Shown in pieces: positions 53,962-62,750 of a stretch of 64,000 nt of DNA. The position numbers and the translations under genes were made by a program. Every line of letters begins with the position of its first letter. The stretch's first letter is position 1. Under the pieces are notes generated by a model. The model was not told the DNA's origin. It did not search any database and saw only the letters and a list, made by a program, of their open reading frames with translations. The DNA is taken from the NCBI RefSeq assembly GCF_001404515.1, contig NZ_CXWE01000002.1:434001-498000 (forward strand), written 5' to 3'. The stretch comes from Roseibium album (lineage in GTDB: Bacteria > Pseudomonadota > Alphaproteobacteria > Rhizobiales > Stappiaceae).

Positions 53962-54557
53962 CAGATCGTCTCTCCCTTGATACGGGCGATATCTTTGAGG
54001 AATTCAGCAAAAACCTGAAGGAGCATCAGGAAGAATCCGATTATCATGATCAGCTTGACCGGCCAGACATAGGGGCGCCACGCAGTTGGACTGCGCTCTA
54101 CAAAACCAAGCACCTCGTTTGCGGCATCCGGACCTCCCGTGACAAAGGCAAAGGCCAGGTCGCGGTAAAACGAGAAAGGCTCCTGGGTAAAGTGCCCCAG
54201 GGAATAGGCAAATGAATTCAGCGCCCCATAGAGAAGAACACCGAGATAGAAGAGCAACAGCAACACCGTGAAGGCATCGAACCATGCCTTTTTCTTCAAG
54301 CTCCAGTCCGCATAGAAAAGATCCATGCGCACGTTCGATCCGAGCTGTATCGAATACGGCCCGCCCAGAACGTAATAGGCCACCATTGCAAATTGAGCGA
54401 CTTCCAGCGTCCAGAGTGACGGGCTGAAGAATGTCTTGGAAACGGACGACCAGAGCAGAATGCCCGCCATGACAAACAGCCCCCACATCACGACCTTGCC
54501 GAGCCGACGATTGAAGCTGTCCACAACACGGACGTAAGCGCGCGCGACTTTAAGCAT
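53961..54557 (-). CDS. TRAP transporter small permease DctQ
   Basis: 198-residue protein with four predicted helices. DctQ-like stretches include VVMWGLFVMAGILLWSSVSK and LGSNVRMDLFYADWSLKKKAW, the latter around the conserved arginine-methionine-aspartate. The start (ATG CTT AAA) overlaps the end of the amidohydrolase gene by 8 nt and the stop overlaps dctM, so all are one transcript. Works with DctM and DctP of the same operon. Confidence 0.88.
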   Translation of the reverse strand: MLKVARAYVRVVDSFNRRLGKVVMWGLFVMAGILLWSSVSKTFFSPSLWTLEVAQFAMVAYYVLGGPYSIQLGSNVRMDLFYADWSLKKKAWFDAFTVLLLLFYLGVLLYGALNSFAYSLGHFTQEPFSFYRDLAFAFVTGGPDAANEVLGFVERSPTAWRPYVWPVKLIMIIGFFLMLLQVFAEFLKDIARIKGETI

Positions 54558-55359
54558 CAGCGCCTCCCGCCGCGGTCATGCGGCTGTTTCTTGTGCATGC
54601 GCCTGCAGCCTTTTCCAGAAGCGGGGCCAGCAGACCTGCCCAATGAGCTTCCTGTTCCGGTGTCGTTATCTCATCATTTCGGATTTCGATCATCAGGCAC
54701 GGCAGGTGCCGGTTCTCACCGTGCCGCCGGATTGTGTAATAGACACCGTCCGAGGGCGCGTAGGGTTCATTGTCACCGACGGAATACGCACCCAGGCTGT
54801 TGAGATCAGCAATCACCGGATCGGCAAGGCTGCGATCCCTGTCCGAAATCAGTCCGATTTCCCAGGGACGGCTTTGGCCCTTGTAAATCGGGGTGAAGGA
54901 ATGGATCGACACCACCGCGGTCGGCAGGCCGCGCTCCATCCGCTTTTCGATGACGCCGTCGATCGAAGCGTGAAACGGCCGGTGCACCAGGTCTAGGCGG
55001 AAGGATTTCTCGTCATCCGACAGGTTGCGGTTGCCTTCAATCTCGATCGTCTCGCTCAGGCTCGGGATCAGGTCGGCCCGGTCTTCCTCGCGATTGCAGT
55101 CAATGATCAAGCGCGAGATCCTTGTGCGAATGAGCGGCGAGTCGAGCTGTTCGGAAAGGCCTCTGGCAACACCGAGCGCTCCCGGGTCCCAGGAAATATG
55201 TGCTGATTTTTCGGCTTCGGTGACACCCAGACAGTGATCGTAGGGCGGCGGAAAATAATTGGACGCGTGATCGCAGACAAAGACAAAAGGTCCAGTCCCG
55301 TCAGCGTTCTCGATCGCTACAGCCCCGGCTGTTTCGCCATTTGGAGGGCTTGCTCCCAT
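54550..55359 (-). CDS. N-formylglutamate amidohydrolase family hydrolase
   Basis: About 269 residues from ATG 55359, which follows AAGGGGAACGGGGA; ATG 55386 in frame is the alternative. Zinc-site motifs CDHASNYFP, the RLIIDCNREEDR stretch and SIHSFTPIY place it in the N-formylglutamate amidohydrolase family, but in a branch distinct from HutG in this window. In an operon with a gamma-glutamyl ligase and two dehydrogenases it could hydrolyse a gamma-glutamylamide, releasing glutamate. That is inference. First gene of the operon, facing the RpiR-type regulator. Confidence 0.85.
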   Translation of the reverse strand: MGASPPNGETAGAVAIENADGTGPFVFVCDHASNYFPPPYDHCLGVTEAEKSAHISWDPGALGVARGLSEQLDSPLIRTRISRLIIDCNREEDRADLIPSLSETIEIEGNRNLSDDEKSFRLDLVHRPFHASIDGVIEKRMERGLPTAVVSIHSFTPIYKGQSRPWEIGLISDRDRSLADPVIADLNSLGAYSVGDNEPYAPSDGVYYTIRRHGENRHLPCLMIEIRNDEITTPEQEAHWAGLLAPLLEKAAGACTRNSRMTAAGGADA

Positions 55360-55393
55360 TCCCCGTTCCCCTTGAAAACCCTGCATGTCAGAT

Positions 55394-55448
55394 TGTAATG
55401 TTTGTTACAGGATTGCCGCTGAAGTCAATATCTGTAATATTTGATACG
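55394..55448. promoter_or_regulatory. Repeated operator-like motifs between the catabolic operon and rpiR-like gene
   Basis: TGTAATGTTTGTTACA at 55394-55409 is a palindrome (TGTAA/TTACA). A related copy, TGTAATATTTGATACG, is at 55433-55448, 39 bp away start to start, and matches 13 of 16 positions. Both lie in the divergent promoter region, so they are good candidates for binding of the adjacent RpiR-family protein. Confidence 0.5.
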
Positions 55449-55468
55449 CAGATTGACGCCGCTGTCAA

Positions 55469-56377
55469 ATGAAAATGCACCGTCAGGGACACAAGCAGGC
55501 AAGACTCATGGAACGCCCACTTCTGGATGACATTCGCGACCGCCTGGACGAATTCACCGCCACGGAAAAAAAGGCCGCGCACGCCCTCATGGCAAACTAT
55601 CCCGTTCAGGGGCTGGGCACGGTTGCGCAATTCGCGGAAGCTGCAGGCGTGAGTTCTCCAACGATCCTTCGTTTCATCGGCCGGCTGGGATTTCCGGGGT
55701 TCGCAGAGTTTCAGAAAAAACTCCGCAGCGAATTGGAAAGTCAGCTGAATTCACCACTTGCCCGCAGCGCGACACTTGAAGATGAACAAGGCGGTGATCC
55801 GCATGTCGGACAGTTGCTGGAAAATGTACGCGAAACCTTTGCCCACCTGCCACGGGGCGAACTTGAAGGCCTCATCAGGCTGCTGGCAGACGAAAAGAAG
55901 ACATTGCATCTGATCGGTGGCCGGTTTACCGACGGCCTTGCCCGCTACATGGCAGCTCATCTGCGGATTGTTCGCTCAGGTGTCAATCACGTCGCCGGGC
56001 AGCAGGGAAACTGGCTTGACCAGCTTCTGGGCATGGGTCCCAGGGACGTGGTTCTGATTTTCGATATCCGGCGCTACCAGACGGAGATCATCCAGTTTGC
56101 GGAAGCGGCGGCAAAACAGGGCGCAACGGTAACCCTCGTCACCGACAGCTGGATGTCGCCTGTCGGCCGCATTGCCAGTTTTGTTCTGCCGGCGCGGGTC
56201 GCGGTTCCCTCGCCCTGGGATTCATCCCTTGCACTCATGGCTATCGCAGAAGTGCTGATTGCCGGCGTCACGCGCGAAAACCAGCAACGGGCGCAGGAAC
56301 GTATGCAGTCCCTGGAGATTCTTCGAAACGAGATCGATCCAACGACCGAAAGCCGGACAACGGGTCCCGATGTCTGA
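55469..56377 (+). CDS. RpiR family transcriptional regulator
   Basis: 302-residue regulator. The N-terminal helix-turn-helix includes VAQFAEAAGVSSPTILRFIG, and the C-terminal SIS sugar-phosphate-binding domain spans about residues 130-280 (LHLIGGRFTDGLARYMAAHL, VVLIFDIRRYQTE). Several in-frame starts are possible; ATG 55508 (MERPLLDDIRDRL) would remove 13 residues. It is divergent from the amidohydrolase-TRAP operon and probably represses it until a ligand binds the SIS domain. Confidence 0.9.
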   Translation: MKMHRQGHKQARLMERPLLDDIRDRLDEFTATEKKAAHALMANYPVQGLGTVAQFAEAAGVSSPTILRFIGRLGFPGFAEFQKKLRSELESQLNSPLARSATLEDEQGGDPHVGQLLENVRETFAHLPRGELEGLIRLLADEKKTLHLIGGRFTDGLARYMAAHLRIVRSGVNHVAGQQGNWLDQLLGMGPRDVVLIFDIRRYQTEIIQFAEAAAKQGATVTLVTDSWMSPVGRIASFVLPARVAVPSPWDSSLALMAIAEVLIAGVTRENQQRAQERMQSLEILRNEIDPTTESRTTGPDV

Positions 56378-56672
56378 TCGCTTCAGGTGCCGCAGGCCAA
56401 CTGTTCAACTTCCGCACTGAAGGTCTTCCACGCGGCTGCAGAAAGGTATTCTTTGGCCGCGCTGTGAAGACTCATCTATGATGTCGGCGACGCGCTTGTC
56501 CGCAAACGGCCAGACAGCAATTCGACCGGATGGTCGAACCTCCTTTGTGACCGGACGGGCATGACTTGGCTGGGAGTAAAGTCCAATCACCGAAGCGACG
56601 CCTCCGAATCACTCGGTCTTCAGGCCCCACATCCGTTCTACTCCGCGGGCGCTGATCCTGAGCGGGCAAAAT
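56378..56672. other. Intergenic region without a visible gene
   Basis: This 295-bp stretch between the rpiR-like gene and the NUDIX gene shows no credible open frame with a ribosome site and no clear terminator. Its last 93 bases are in frame with the NUDIX gene and would extend it with a NUDIX-like N-terminus (RSTPRALILSGQNLLVQEK), but no ATG, GTG or TTG is present there after the in-frame TAA at 56577. Confidence 0.5.
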
Positions 56673-57074
56673 TTGTTGGTGCAGGAAAAACGTCATCCCG
56701 TGAAGGGGCATCATTACACTCTGCCGGGAGGAAAACAGGAACCCGGCGAGGACCTTGTTCAAGCCCTGAGACGTGAGTGCCTGGAGGAAATCGGAACTGA
56801 AATCTCGGTCGGAAAACTACTGCATATCGCTGAAATATATCGCGAAAAAACTGATAGCGGAGAGCGACAACACCAACTTGACTTCGTCTTCGAGTGCCTG
56901 GTTCCCGAGGACTACGAGCCGATCCTCGGACCTTCACCCGACCCCCACCAGGTTGCAACGTGCTGGCTCACACGAGAAAACGCTCAACAGCTGCGTCCGG
57001 CTTATGTCACAAAACTGTTTTCAATTGACTGTAGGCGGGACCTCGAAGTCTATCTCGGATCCTTTTATGACTAA
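56673..57074 (+). CDS. NUDIX hydrolase of the GAK-type cluster, start uncertain
   Basis: Hydrolase of nucleoside-diphosphate-linked substrates, 133 residues from TTG 56673. The NUDIX box GGKQEPGEDLVQALRRECLE followed by EIGTEI matches GX5EX7REUXEEXGU. The first beta-strand of the fold (RALILSGQNLLVQEK) is encoded upstream of TTG 56673 without a canonical start codon, so translation may begin at a rare codon such as ATC or CTG, or the protein may be trimmed. The stop overlaps the next gene by 8 nt, so it is part of the cluster. Confidence 0.75.
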   Translation: MLVQEKRHPVKGHHYTLPGGKQEPGEDLVQALRRECLEEIGTEISVGKLLHIAEIYREKTDSGERQHQLDFVFECLVPEDYEPILGPSPDPHQVATCWLTRENAQQLRPAYVTKLFSIDCRRDLEVYLGSFYD

Positions 57075-58701
57075 CCTGCCAAAAACCATCCGGGAAAATC
57101 TCCATTTTCTGTGCGCGGAGATCGACGGTCAGCTGCTACAGCTTGAGGCTTTCTTCAAGGAGCCGACAATTGCGCGTGCCAGACGGATCCTGGAGCGCGC
57201 AGGCTATGCCCATAATCTGAAGGCCCGCATTCATGCCGCCTGCGTCCGTCAGCTGGCAAACACCAGAAAAGACAATCGAAAACACCTCACTCTGCGCAGC
57301 CTGGAACTCGTCGCAACCGATCTGCAGCGGATCGCCAACCTCGCGCGTCAGTCGCTGCGGCATGTCGAGCGCATCGATGCATTTGCAACGCTTTTACCTG
57401 AAAGGTATCCGGCGGTCGTCAGGTCCGTGCGCAAGGGCGTCGGCAAGATCGAAAACGCGTTTTTCGACAATGACAGCAAGCAGGCGATCGAGATCGGCGA
57501 GCTTCAGAAAAAGATCGAGACCGACTACCGGAAGCTGTTCAAGGCTTACACCAGGGACATGGGAAATCCGAAACTCAGGCCCGCGGACATTGCCAACAGT
57601 CTTCTGGTGGCAAACGAATTCCAGAGAATGGGAGATTCACTGAACACGATAAGCGAAGCGCTGATTTCGGCCAATATCGGCCAGGCGGTCAATCTTGAAC
57701 GCTATTTCTCCCTGCAGAGCTTGAAGTCGGATCTAGAGGGTGCAGGTGGTGGCCTCAAGATCGAAACAATCGCCGAAACGCGTTCGGGAAGTTCCGTCTC
57801 TGCCCTCAAGAACAAGAAGACCGAAGAAGTCGCCGCCGTGTTCAAGGATGGTGAAAAAAGCAAGGTCAGGGAAGAACGGGCGGGCGTGAAGAGCTGGCAC
57901 GAAATCTACCCCGGTCTGGCACCGAAGATCCTCTCCTACGAAAAACGCGACCAGTCCGCAGCGTTGCTGATCGAGCACCTGCCCGGCACGACGTTCGAGC
58001 ACATCGTCCTCAACGGGTCCGAGGAAATCTGCAAAAAGGCGCTCGCGAGCCTTTCAACTACACTCAAGGACGTCTGGAAACAGACAAAGACGTCAGAACC
58101 GGCCGAGCTTGGCAGCATGCAGCAATTGGCGGAACGCCTGGACGAAGTGCGTCGGATTCATCCTGAATTCAAGGATCCTGCCACACGTTTTGCCGGCCAG
58201 AAGCTGCCTTGCCTGGATGAGCTTGTCGCTGAAGCAAATGCACGCGAAATGAAAGTGTCGGCGCCGTTTTCCGTCTATATTCACGGCGACTTCAATGTCG
58301 ACAACATCATTTACGATCCGGATGAAAACAGGATCCACTTCATCGACCTGCATCGCTCCCGCTACATGGACTATGTCCAGGACGTCTCGGTCTTCCTGGT
58401 ATCGAATTATCGGCTTCAGGTGCGCGACCGGGACACGCGACATCGGATCATGCGGCTTTGCCTGGACTTTCATAAATCCGCCAAGGCCTTCGCCCGCAAG
58501 CATGGCGACGATACATTCGAGTTTCGCCTCGCGCTTGGACTTGCACGATCCTTTGCCAGCTCCACCCGGTTCATTTTCGACAAGCAACTCTCGAGGCGCA
58601 TGTGGCTGAGGGCGCGCTATCTGATCGAACAGACGATCGCCTGCAAGGCCGGCGAGGAAGCAAGGCTCCGGCTCCCCATGAAGGAGATCTTTGTTGACTG
58701 A
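57067..58701 (+). CDS. PhoU-like and aminoglycoside-phosphotransferase-like fusion protein
   Basis: 544-residue two-domain protein from ATG 57067. Residues about 1-210 are helical and PhoU-like (RSLELVATDLQRIANLARQS and NSLLVANEFQRMGDSLNTIS). Residues about 250-520 form an APH/choline-kinase-type phosphotransferase with HGDFNVDNIIYDPDENRIHF, which carries the catalytic HxDxxxxN motif, and FIDLHRSRYMDYVQD with the metal-binding aspartate. It overlaps the NUDIX gene and ends with the ribosome site of the ATP-grasp gene. It belongs to the GAK-type cluster; the kinase substrate is unknown. Confidence 0.8.
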   Translation: MTNLPKTIRENLHFLCAEIDGQLLQLEAFFKEPTIARARRILERAGYAHNLKARIHAACVRQLANTRKDNRKHLTLRSLELVATDLQRIANLARQSLRHVERIDAFATLLPERYPAVVRSVRKGVGKIENAFFDNDSKQAIEIGELQKKIETDYRKLFKAYTRDMGNPKLRPADIANSLLVANEFQRMGDSLNTISEALISANIGQAVNLERYFSLQSLKSDLEGAGGGLKIETIAETRSGSSVSALKNKKTEEVAAVFKDGEKSKVREERAGVKSWHEIYPGLAPKILSYEKRDQSAALLIEHLPGTTFEHIVLNGSEEICKKALASLSTTLKDVWKQTKTSEPAELGSMQQLAERLDEVRRIHPEFKDPATRFAGQKLPCLDELVAEANAREMKVSAPFSVYIHGDFNVDNIIYDPDENRIHFIDLHRSRYMDYVQDVSVFLVSNYRLQVRDRDTRHRIMRLCLDFHKSAKAFARKHGDDTFEFRLALGLARSFASSTRFIFDKQLSRRMWLRARYLIEQTIACKAGEEARLRLPMKEIFVD

Positions 58702-59584
58702 TCTGAAAATCGGGGTTGTCGGTATTCCCGGCAGATGGTCCACCGAGACACTGGCAGATGCTCTGGAAGCGGAAACAGGTTACCGTTGCGTGGTCGACAT
58801 GGCAGACGTTGCGCTTGACCTGCAAAACCGCGCCCTGATGGCCGGCGATACAAACTTGTGCGACCTGGACGGCCTGGTGATCAAGAAGATCAGTCAGGAC
58901 TACAACCCGGCTATGCTGGACCGGCTCGAGATGCTGCGGGTAGCCGAAAGCGCCGGTGTACGTATCTTTTCCAGAACGTCCTCGATCCTGGGTCTGGTCA
59001 ACCGGTTGAGCTGCACGGTAACTCTTTCGAATGCGGGCATACCGATGCCAGCAACCTGCGTGACGGAAAGTACAAGCGAAGCGCTTGCCGCCGTGCAGCG
59101 TTTCGGTAGCGCCGTCTTCAAGCCGCTGTTCTCCACAAAGGCACGTGGCATGTCGCTGATGGACGCCGGCATGGGTGCAGCCGCTCTCAGGAATGGGATT
59201 ACCGCCTTCAAGGCCGAAAATCCGGTGATGTATCTACAGAAGAAGGTCAATCTGTCCAGCCGGGATCTCGGCATGGTGTTCCTTGGCGGAAAGTACCTGG
59301 GAACCTACGCAAGAGTTTCGCAGACCGACAGCTGGAACACCACGATCCTCCATGGTGGCAAATATGAGCCCTTCGAGCCGGATCAGGACGTGATCGACCT
59401 GGCTGAAAGGGCGCAGGCTCCCTTCGAACTTGATTTCACGACGGTCGATGTCGGACTGACGGCTGACGGGCCGATCGTTTTCGAAGTCTCCGCCTTCGGT
59501 GGTTTCAAGGGGGCTCTGGAAGGTGCATCCATCGACGCCGCCAAGCTCTATGCAGGTCACATGGTTTCAAGGCTCCGAAAATGA
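58694..59584 (+). CDS. ATP-grasp enzyme, GAK system type
   Basis: About 296 residues. ATP-grasp features are SAVFKPLFSTKARGMSLMDA (ATP-binding loop), VMYLQKKVNLSSRDLGMVFL and the metal-site DVGLTADGPIVFEVSAFGG. The nearest family I recognise is the ATP-grasp protein that always accompanies an HprK-related kinase in the so-called GAK system. TTG 58694, 7 nt after AAGGAG, is the likely start; TTG 58691 is also possible. It presumably ligates a carboxylate to an amine or thiol; the substrates are unknown. Confidence 0.85.
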   Translation: MTDLKIGVVGIPGRWSTETLADALEAETGYRCVVDMADVALDLQNRALMAGDTNLCDLDGLVIKKISQDYNPAMLDRLEMLRVAESAGVRIFSRTSSILGLVNRLSCTVTLSNAGIPMPATCVTESTSEALAAVQRFGSAVFKPLFSTKARGMSLMDAGMGAAALRNGITAFKAENPVMYLQKKVNLSSRDLGMVFLGGKYLGTYARVSQTDSWNTTILHGGKYEPFEPDQDVIDLAERAQAPFELDFTTVDVGLTADGPIVFEVSAFGGFKGALEGASIDAAKLYAGHMVSRLRK

Positions 59585-60681
59585 CCGGTATCAGCGTAAG
59601 GGATCTGGTCGACACACTGGCACCGGTCCGGGCGACAATGGCCTCCGACCCGTTTTGCCTGTCGGTCGGCGGTTACGTGCTCGAGATCCGTTGTACATCC
59701 GGTGCGCTCCTTGCCGAACTTCTGAGATACTTTCAGCATGTCATCACCGCGCCATCCGAACCGGACATGACGGTGTATGCTCTTGGCCCGGCAGAATTTC
59801 CGTTTGATTTCAAATACAAAGATTGGGTTCGCGAGCCCGGCAAGACCAACCGGAAGGATATGATTTGCGATCTGGAAAACGGTAGGTTGGTCCACAAGGT
59901 GCGCACCGGCGTGCAATTTCTGCAATCGCCGGACTGGGCAATTGCCTTTGGCCCGACAGACACAAACTCCAACCAGGTCATCAACTTCATCAACACCCAG
60001 ATCCTCAACCATTTTCAAAGAAACGGCTGGGTTGCCTGTCATGCGGCAGCTGTGAAGACCGCAGACAAAGGTCTCGCGATCGCCGGCCTGTCCGGCGGCG
60101 GTAAATCAACCACGATGCTACGCCTGATGGAAGTGGCCGGCACTCAATATGTCACCAACGACAGGCTGCTTGTGCGCGGGAATCAGGATGGGGCGAACGC
60201 ACTCGGTGTTCCGAAGCTCCCGCGCATCAATCCCGGCACCATCGTTACCAACACGCGCCTGTTCGGCCTCATCGACGAAGAGCGCGAAGAAGAACTCAGG
60301 AACATGGAACCCGACGAGCTTTGGCATCTTGAGGAAAAGTACGATCTTTTCATCGATGACATTTATGGGCCCGGACGCATTTCCCACGATGCTCGCCTGA
60401 CTGACTTCTGGGTCCTGAACTGGTCGAGAGACAGCAGGGCACCGACCAACGTGTCCAGGGTGAAGCTCGGCGACCGGTCGGATCTCCTGTCCGCCATCAT
60501 GAAAAACCCCGGACCTTTCTACCAGACCAAGGCCGGGCCGTTCTGGACGGACCGGTCTTCCGTGGAACGCAACGCGTACCTTGCAGCCCTAGAAGGCATC
60601 CAGGTCTGGGAAGTCACGGGACATATCGATTTCGATGCACTCTTCGATGCAGGCACCGAACTCCTGGGGCAACGCGGATGA
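59581..60681 (+). CDS. HprK-related kinase B
   Basis: 366-residue kinase with a P-loop (GLSGGGKST, about 169-177) like that of HPr kinase/phosphorylase, but without a neighbouring HPr gene. The preceding VACHAAAVKT and following YVTNDRLLVRG correspond to conserved HprK strands. The N-terminal 140 residues are unlike HprK. Overlap of 4 nt with the ATP-grasp gene and with the phosphatase gene gives strict coupling. The kinase's protein or small-molecule substrate is unknown. Confidence 0.87.
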   Translation: MTGISVRDLVDTLAPVRATMASDPFCLSVGGYVLEIRCTSGALLAELLRYFQHVITAPSEPDMTVYALGPAEFPFDFKYKDWVREPGKTNRKDMICDLENGRLVHKVRTGVQFLQSPDWAIAFGPTDTNSNQVINFINTQILNHFQRNGWVACHAAAVKTADKGLAIAGLSGGGKSTTMLRLMEVAGTQYVTNDRLLVRGNQDGANALGVPKLPRINPGTIVTNTRLFGLIDEEREEELRNMEPDELWHLEEKYDLFIDDIYGPGRISHDARLTDFWVLNWSRDSRAPTNVSRVKLGDRSDLLSAIMKNPGPFYQTKAGPFWTDRSSVERNAYLAALEGIQVWEVTGHIDFDALFDAGTELLGQRG

Positions 60682-61379
60682 CTGATCGTTTTGCCATCCT
60701 TGTGCGCCACGCCGCTTATCATCAAAAACCGGGAACGCCGAGTGCACTTCAACCTTTTGGGCTTACAGATGCCGGCAAGGAACAGGCAATGGCCGCAGGC
60801 CGGGAAGTTGCAGCTCTCGCGCAAAGCCAAAAGTGGCGGCTGGCAGGGGAAATCTTCTGCTCCAGGCAGCTGCGGGCCTGGCAAACTGCGACACTTTTGA
60901 GCCATTCACTGTCCGATGCGACCGGTCTTGATCTTCGGATCAAGGAAGACGAAGCGCTTGCCGAACGCAGCGTCGGCGCTCTTGCCAATTTGACTATCCC
61001 CGAAATCGAACGAACCCTGCAAGAAGACCCCCGCTACCAGATACCACCGGAAAACTGGAAAGCCGACAGTCACTACCGACTGCCTGCCCAAGGGGCTGAA
61101 AGCCTGCTGGAGGCCGGCACACGTGTCGCTGATTTTCTGAAGAACCGGCTAAGCGTATTGAATAATCTAGCTGACGCAAACGCACAGGTTTTTGTTGGCC
61201 ATGGCGCTGCCTTGCGCCATGCGGCCCATCATCTGGGTGTGCTCGGATTTGAGGATATTCGCCGCCTCAGCATGCATCACGCCAGACCCGTGGTGCTGAA
61301 GCGCGCGCAGGACAAAACCTGGCATCACCACACAGGTGCCTGGAAAGAGCGAAGTTTGCTGGAAAACACAACGGACTGA
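60678..61379 (+). CDS. Histidine phosphatase family protein
   Basis: 233-residue phosphoglycerate-mutase-like phosphatase. The catalytic histidine lies in LVRHAAYHQ (RHA instead of RHG), a partner arginine in FCSRQLRAWQTA, and the second histidine in VFVGHGAALRH. The start overlaps the HprK-related kinase gene. In the cluster it could reverse phosphorylation made by the two kinases. The substrate is not known. Confidence 0.87.
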   Translation: MTDRFAILVRHAAYHQKPGTPSALQPFGLTDAGKEQAMAAGREVAALAQSQKWRLAGEIFCSRQLRAWQTATLLSHSLSDATGLDLRIKEDEALAERSVGALANLTIPEIERTLQEDPRYQIPPENWKADSHYRLPAQGAESLLEAGTRVADFLKNRLSVLNNLADANAQVFVGHGAALRHAAHHLGVLGFEDIRRLSMHHARPVVLKRAQDKTWHHHTGAWKERSLLENTTD

Positions 61380-61400
61380 GATTCACGGCAAAGAACAAAG

Positions 61401-62750
61401 ATGACAAACAGAACCCTGACCCCGTTTCTCCCGCCGATCGCTGCCGGTGCCTCCGACAGCTTCGGTATACCGGAGAGTTTCGTGCCCTGGCCGCTCGGTA
61501 CGGATCACGACTTCATGCCCTCTGCGGACGCAGAACCGGATCTTGCCGCGAGCCTGGTCAGGGCAAACGCGCTCGGGCCATGGGACTGGCCGGAAAAGCC
61601 GGTCGTTTTCATTTCAGATCCGCACGCTGATGCGGAAAGTCTTCTCAGATCCCTTGTTGCAGCCCGTGTCGTCGACCGCATCGGAACCGGATTGACGGAG
61701 TTCGGTCTCACCGGGTTCGGCAGAAGCTGCCAGATCATCATAGGTGGCGACTGTCTCGACAAGGGGCCAAGCAATCTGGACTTGCTGGATTGTCTCGCCG
61801 CATTGATGAAGTCCGGTGCAGACGTGGTGCTTCTGGCAGGCAATCACGACTTGCGCCTCTTCCTCGGACTGGAATCCCTTGCGGGAAGCCGAAAGTCGAT
61901 CAATGCGCACATGTTTGTCCGTATGGGGAAAAAGGTCCTGCCGCTCATGCGAGAGATATTCGACCGTCATGTCGACGAGGAAACAGCTATGGCAGGCCTT
62001 CCGGACGAAAAAACCTGTCTGGCCTGCATGTTTCCGGGCAGGAAATGGAAAAAACACTTTCCCAGGGCCGCCGCGGGCTATCTCAACGAGGCCGCGATCC
62101 GCAAGGAAATGCGCCGGCTGAAAAAGAAAACGGAAAAGTTCACGGATCATGTGGAAGAAGCCGGCTTGTCGATCCGGCAACTCTATGCCGCTGCTCTGAC
62201 ATGCAGAGACCTGTTTATCAATCCCGCCGGGCGCTACGCCTGGTTTTTTCAGTCCATGAAGGCCGTTCACAAAAGCGGTTCGCTCCTTTTCGTTCATGCG
62301 GGCGTCGATGACAACATGGCAGACCAGATCGCCACCAGGGGCATCGCTCACGTGAACCGGCGCTTCAGGAAGGAAAGCCGGAAGGACCCTTTTGTCTTCT
62401 ATTCCGGCAGCATCGCGAACCTGATGCGCACAAAGTACCGCGACATCGATCATCCACTGACAGAAAGGGGTGTCGAAGACCTTCACCAGGCAGGCGTCAG
62501 GATGCTTGTACACGGTCACATAAACCGTCACAGCGGCCAGGAACTGAAATCCAGGCACGGTCTGCTGCACCTGGAGGCGGACATAACCCTTGACCGGTAT
62601 TCCAGAAGCAATGAAGGTCTGGAGGGCATTGGAACGGGGGCCACAATCATTCATCCGGACGGCAATATCATCGGGATCAGCTGCGACTATCCGCATGCCA
62701 AGTTATTCAACCCGGTCCAGATACTTCATCAGCACGGGATGGCGCGATGA
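61401..62750 (+). CDS. Calcineurin-like metallophosphatase of the GAK-type cluster
   Basis: 449-residue protein with the metallophosphoesterase motifs in order: ISDPHAD (D-x-H), GGDCLDKGP (GDxxDRG variant), LLAGNHDLR (GNH[DE]), FVHAG, and the late VHGHINRH. A 130-residue helical, basic insert (about 185-300) separates the first and second halves. This looks like the Shewanella-like phosphatase branch. The stop overlaps the amphi-Trp gene. A second phosphatase beside two kinases suggests a phosphorylation cycle. Confidence 0.87.
   Translation: MTNRTLTPFLPPIAAGASDSFGIPESFVPWPLGTDHDFMPSADAEPDLAASLVRANALGPWDWPEKPVVFISDPHADAESLLRSLVAARVVDRIGTGLTEFGLTGFGRSCQIIIGGDCLDKGPSNLDLLDCLAALMKSGADVVLLAGNHDLRLFLGLESLAGSRKSINAHMFVRMGKKVLPLMREIFDRHVDEETAMAGLPDEKTCLACMFPGRKWKKHFPRAAAGYLNEAAIRKEMRRLKKKTEKFTDHVEEAGLSIRQLYAAALTCRDLFINPAGRYAWFFQSMKAVHKSGSLLFVHAGVDDNMADQIATRGIAHVNRRFRKESRKDPFVFYSGSIANLMRTKYRDIDHPLTERGVEDLHQAGVRMLVHGHINRHSGQELKSRHGLLHLEADITLDRYSRSNEGLEGIGTGATIIHPDGNIIGISCDYPHAKLFNPVQILHQHGMAR

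Noticed and set aside
56577..57074. NUDIX gene as a pseudogene
   Set aside because: The catalytic box and downstream frame are intact and overlap the next gene; only the start is unclear, so it is kept as a coding gene.
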